A DNA stretch of 8,758 nt, taken from assembly GCA_002396805.1 (NCBI GenBank), contig DGYW01000015.1:19692-28449 (forward strand). The letters are read 5' to 3'. Source of the stretch: Firmicutes bacterium UBA4996. GTDB lineage: Bacteria > Bacillota > Limnochordia > Darwinibacteriales > Darwinibacteriaceae. The notes below the pieces were generated by a model. It made no database searches. It had not been told where the DNA came from and saw only the letters and a list, made by a program, of their open reading frames with translations. The position numbers and the translations under genes are program-made. Below, in pieces: positions 6,510 to 8,758 of this stretch (position 1 is its first letter; each line of letters begins with the position of its first letter).

Positions 6510-6535
6510 AGCTATTATCCCCTTCAAAATGTAAT

Positions 6536-6574
6536 AAAAAAACTCGTCACTGAACTCGAAAGCCCAGGGACGAG
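6536..6574 (-). terminator. Regulated terminator of the serS T-box
   Basis: CTCGTC pairs with GACGAG. After a C/U mismatch, CTGGGCT pairs with AGTTCAG around a UUCG tetraloop, and seven T residues follow. The 5' arm (CTCGTCCCTG) is shared with the antiterminator, so the two folds exclude each other. Confidence 0.93.
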
Positions 6575-6770
6575 AATCATTCCCGCGTTGCCACCCTGCT
6601 TAATCACAATCTTGCTTGGTATAGCTAGATCGTAATTCACTTAATTTATCCCATTTACTAACCCTTAAGTTCAAGAGTTGGATCCCCAACCATCCGGCTG
6701 ATTTGCACCACCCATCAGCTCTCTAATGCGGATTCAAGTTGAGTAGACTCCGTCATCACCCTTTAGGCTA
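6536..6770 (-). promoter_or_regulatory. T-box riboswitch, serine-specific (serS leader)
   Basis: The leader carries the T-box motif AGGGTGGCAACGCGGG (6582-6597). Stem I can be drawn from paired segments: base GGAGU (6747-6751) with ACUCU (6674-6678), then CUCAAC/GUUGGG, AUCC/GGAU and the apical GCUGAU/AUCAGC with a GGGUGGUGCAA loop. In the specifier loop, UCC (6680-6682) is followed by A just before the basal stem, as in characterised T-boxes. This gives a serine codon read by tRNA-Ser(GGA). The bulge UGGC (6590-6593) complements the 3' GCCA of both serine tRNAs in the window. CAGGG/CCCUG and CGGG/CUCG form the antiterminator, in competition with the terminator at 6536-6574. Uncharged tRNA-Ser should therefore raise serS expression. 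Confidence 0.95.
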
Positions 6771-6776
6771 CCTTCA

Positions 6777-6805
6777 ATTATAGTACACTTAATCGAGGTG
6801 ATCAA
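6777..6805 (-). promoter_or_regulatory. Promoter of the serS T-box leader
   Basis: On the minus strand, TTGATC (6800-6805), a 17-base spacer and a perfect TATAAT (6777-6782) place the transcription start near 6770, just upstream of stem I. The -35 box overlaps the stop codon of the MFS gene (6802-6804). Confidence 0.75.
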
Positions 6806-8097
6806 GCTTCTAGAGAAGATTTTCCGGACTTTCTCTTAGGAACGAGATCACTAACACCCATTTCTCGACCACTTGTATTGCTAACGGTGCGATAAAAAAC
6901 ATATAGGCCAAGGGCCCGTAGTGCAGCAGAAGCTAGAAAAATTGGTTTTAATCCGAATATTTCGGCCGCAAAACCACCGACCAAGGGGCCAGCCGCGGTC
7001 GCGAAACCCATGAGAGTATTATAAACACCAACATAGAGCGAACGGTTCTCATCGGGGGTAATTTCCAATAAAAGATTAAAAGCCGCTAAGTTGTAACCAC
7101 CCCAGGCCAACCCGTTAACAAAATTGACCACGATCGGGAACCACAGCGTAGGTGCTATCCACCACAAAAGGGGAATAGCTGCTGCGCCGATGCCTGAAAA
7201 ACTCATAACGTTCTTATGCCCGAAGATGTCGGCCAAACGACCCCAGTAACGCTGAATAAGGATCTGGGTGGCGATATTCACCGCAGCAAAAATCGCCCAC
7301 GAACCGGCGTGCCCACCCATGGTATCCACGAAGTGCACTGCAAAGAGCGAACTAGCTAAGGTCACACCAAAGTTCCAGATCAAAGAGCTACGAGCATAAC
7401 TCAGAAAATCCTTATGATTCTTCACATCGGCCCAAAAGGTCTTGGTGGCGAGCCAATAAGAATCATTGGCAGTGCGCGGTTTTAACGGGGGCTGATCAAA
7501 AGGAATTCTCGTAAACAAATAGGTGGCAGTGACGCCTAAGACCGTAGCAATAGCGAAAATGATCTGGTAATTCAAGGGAAAATCTAAGCGCAAAAGACGA
7601 TTGGCTCCAAAGGTAGCTAACAAGGCACAAGTATTCAAGACCACATTTCGATTGGCATAATACTTGCCTCGAATAGACTGGGGTACGAGGTTAGCCTGCA
7701 GGGCAGTCCAAGCAGGAACGCCGAGGTTAGCCGCGGTGATCCGAAAGGTAGCCAAGAGGATTAAGATACCCACTCGTTGCTCTGGTGGAAACAAGAAGGG
7801 AACAATGGCCATAACAACCCAAGTTAGGCGGTTCAGATAACCTCCCACCGCCGGTAAAATCCGCTTATCCTCCATGCGCTCGGCCAATAGCCCAGCCGGT
7901 ATTTGCAGGATATTCCCCAAGAGATTAGGAAAAGCCGTGAGCATCCCAATCTGCGAAGGAGTTGCTCCCAAAGCCAAGGCAAAAAGACCCAAATAGGGGG
8001 CCGCCAGGTTTTCGGCGGCCACCGCAAAGGCACCTTCTATTGTATTTAGCCGCATGGCCTTTTGCGTATCTTTCTTTACACCGGAAGTGGGGTACAC
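6802..8097 (-). CDS. Major facilitator superfamily transporter
   Basis: This is a 431-residue integral membrane protein of the 12-helix MFS type. Hydrophobic helices alternate with short loops. Motif-A-like loops appear in both halves: GLLAERMEDKR (69-79) between helices 2 and 3, and GRLADIFGHKN (286-296) between helices 8 and 9. A hydrophilic central loop lies at about 200-230. The C-terminal 25 residues are polar and basic. The substrate cannot be read from sequence. A drug, sugar or amino-acid porter are all possible. The start is GTG at 8097, chosen because GAGGAGG (8105-8111) lies seven bases upstream; the first internal ATG is 14 codons later and has no such site. The gene starts 22 bases after glyA and is probably co-transcribed with it. 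No terminator is seen after its stop. Confidence 0.9.
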   Translation of the reverse strand: MYPTSGVKKDTQKAMRLNTIEGAFAVAAENLAAPYLGLFALALGATPSQIGMLTAFPNLLGNILQIPAGLLAERMEDKRILPAVGGYLNRLTWVVMAIVPFLFPPEQRVGILILLATFRITAANLGVPAWTALQANLVPQSIRGKYYANRNVVLNTCALLATFGANRLLRLDFPLNYQIIFAIATVLGVTATYLFTRIPFDQPPLKPRTANDSYWLATKTFWADVKNHKDFLSYARSSLIWNFGVTLASSLFAVHFVDTMGGHAGSWAIFAAVNIATQILIQRYWGRLADIFGHKNVMSFSGIGAAAIPLLWWIAPTLWFPIVVNFVNGLAWGGYNLAAFNLLLEITPDENRSLYVGVYNTLMGFATAAGPLVGGFAAEIFGLKPIFLASAALRALGLYVFYRTVSNTSGREMGVSDLVPKRKSGKSSLEA

Positions 8098-8104
8098 ACT
8101 AGTG

Positions 8105-8111
8105 CCTCCTC
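8105..8111 (-). promoter_or_regulatory. Ribosome site fixing the GTG start of the MFS gene
   Basis: GAGGAGG on the minus strand lies seven bases before GTG at 8097, in the 22-base gap after the glyA stop. This makes the GTG the clear start. Confidence 0.85.
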
Positions 8112-8119
8112 AAAAATTT

Positions 8120-8758
8120 CTAACCAATTTCTGGATACAAAGGGTATTTTGCAGTTAAGTCAGCAATAGCCTGCCTAATTTCCGCATAGTCTTTGCGGTC
8201 ATGATCCAAGGTTTGAGCGATCAATTGACCGATTAATTCCATCGCTTCTTTACCCATACCCCGGGTAGTTAAGGCTGGAGTACCTAGACGAATTCCACTT
8301 GTTACGAAGGGGCTTTCTTGTTCAAAAGGAATGGTATTCTTGTTGACGGTAATACCTACCCGATCAAGCAATTCTTCTGCCTCTTTACCACTAAAACCTT
8401 TTGCTTTCACATTTACCAATAAGAGATGATTGTCTGTTCCACCTGAAACCAATGGGAAACCGTATCCCTGTAAGGTCTGGCCTAAGGTCTTAGCATTCGC
8501 TAAAACTGCCTTCTGGTAAGTTTTAAACTCTGGTTGAAGGGCCTCAAGAAAGGCCACAGCCTTTGCGGCAATCACATGCATCAAGGGGCCACCCTGCATG
8601 CCAGGAAACACTGCTTTATCAATAGCTCGAGCGTGTTCTTTTGTAGATAAAATCATTCCACCCCGAGGTCCACGCAAGGTCTTATGGGTTGTAGTGGTCA
8701 CAAAGTCCGCGTAGGGAATGGGACTCGGATGCACACCTGCTGCAACTAAACCCGCGAT
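8120..8758 (-). CDS. glyA: Serine hydroxymethyltransferase, C-terminal half (partial)
   Basis: This is the last 212 residues of the PLP enzyme that converts serine and tetrahydrofolate to glycine and methylene-tetrahydrofolate. The reading frame is open to the right edge of the window, so the true start lies outside. A GTG at 8734 is an internal valine codon, not a start. The visible part opens with IAGLVAAGVHPSPIPYADFV and has the PLP-binding lysine in TTTTHKTLRGPRGG (lysine about residue 26 of the visible part). It continues with FPGMQGGP, the TDNHLLLV segment and IRLGTPALTTRGM, all typical of bacterial SHMT. The protein ends YPLYPEIG with a TAG stop. The MFS gene follows closely. Linkage with serS and serine tRNAs makes a serine-related neighbourhood. 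Confidence 0.97.
   Translation of the reverse strand: MAGLVAAGVHPSPIPYADFVTTTTHKTLRGPRGGMILSTKEHARAIDKAVFPGMQGGPLMHVIAAKAVAFLEALQPEFKTYQKAVLANAKTLGQTLQGYGFPLVSGGTDNHLLLVNVKAKGFSGKEAEELLDRVGITVNKNTIPFEQESPFVTSGIRLGTPALTTRGMGKEAMELIGQLIAQTLDHDRKDYAEIRQAIADLTAKYPLYPEIG

Noticed and set aside
6510..6527. Six-residue N-terminal extension of SerRS from a TTG codon at 6527
   Set aside because: The ribosome site AAGGGG lies within the extension and is correctly spaced for the ATG at 6509, which gives the usual MLDLR start.
8120..8734. Complete short SHMT gene starting at GTG 8734
   Set aside because: The frame stays open to the window edge and upstream codons encode the conserved IAGLVAAG block, so the gene is cut by the window and the GTG is internal.
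1..8758. CRISPR arrays, insertion sequences, phage or toxin-antitoxin modules
   Set aside because: No spaced direct repeats, transposase or integrase motifs, or small toxin/antitoxin pairs were seen. The tRNA genes are not flanked by duplicated 3' ends that would suggest attachment sites; the shared ends of the two tRNA-Ser genes are explained by their common identity.

Overview
The window looks like chromosomal DNA from a Gram-positive bacterium of the Bacillota, probably an anaerobic clostridial-type lineage. The evidence is strong Shine-Dalgarno sequences of the GGAGG type, frequent TTG and GTG starts, sigma-A-like promoters, a T-box riboswitch in front of serS, a YtrA-type GntR/ABC operon and a PhoPR/WalRK-like two-component system. 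The genus cannot be named from the sequence. Every recognisable gene lies on the minus strand, so the window reads from right to left.

Reading in the direction of transcription, the right edge holds the 3' half of glyA (serine hydroxymethyltransferase), followed after 22 bases by an MFS transporter. A sigma-A-like promoter overlapping the transporter stop codon starts a T-box leader (about 6770-6536). Its specifier codon reads as UCC (Ser), and it controls serS. After serS comes a short gap with its own promoter, then tRNA-Ser(UGA). Only 25 bases beyond the tRNA begins a small membrane-anchored NusG-domain-II protein, then an OmpR/PhoB-type response regulator and a HAMP-PAS sensor histidine kinase. 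A strong intrinsic terminator (2241-2270) closes this series.

A new promoter at 2196-2224 then drives a three-gene YtrA-like operon: GntR-family repressor, ABC ATPase and six-helix permease, with overlapping or nearly touching genes. An inverted repeat overlapping the -10 box is a candidate operator for the repressor. At the left edge, a further promoter precedes tRNA-Ser(GCU) and the 5' end of a tRNA that is probably tRNA-Arg.

Most of the window is ordinary housekeeping sequence. The most interesting feature is organisational. No intrinsic terminator is visible between the T-box terminator and the end of the histidine kinase. Serine-responsive serS transcripts could therefore run through tRNA-Ser(UGA) into a signalling operon, and the tRNA promoter is the nearest promoter seen for that operon. 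Serine is a recurring theme: SHMT, a serine T-box, SerRS and two tRNA-Ser genes. I did not find a convincing new defence, mobile or biosynthetic system.
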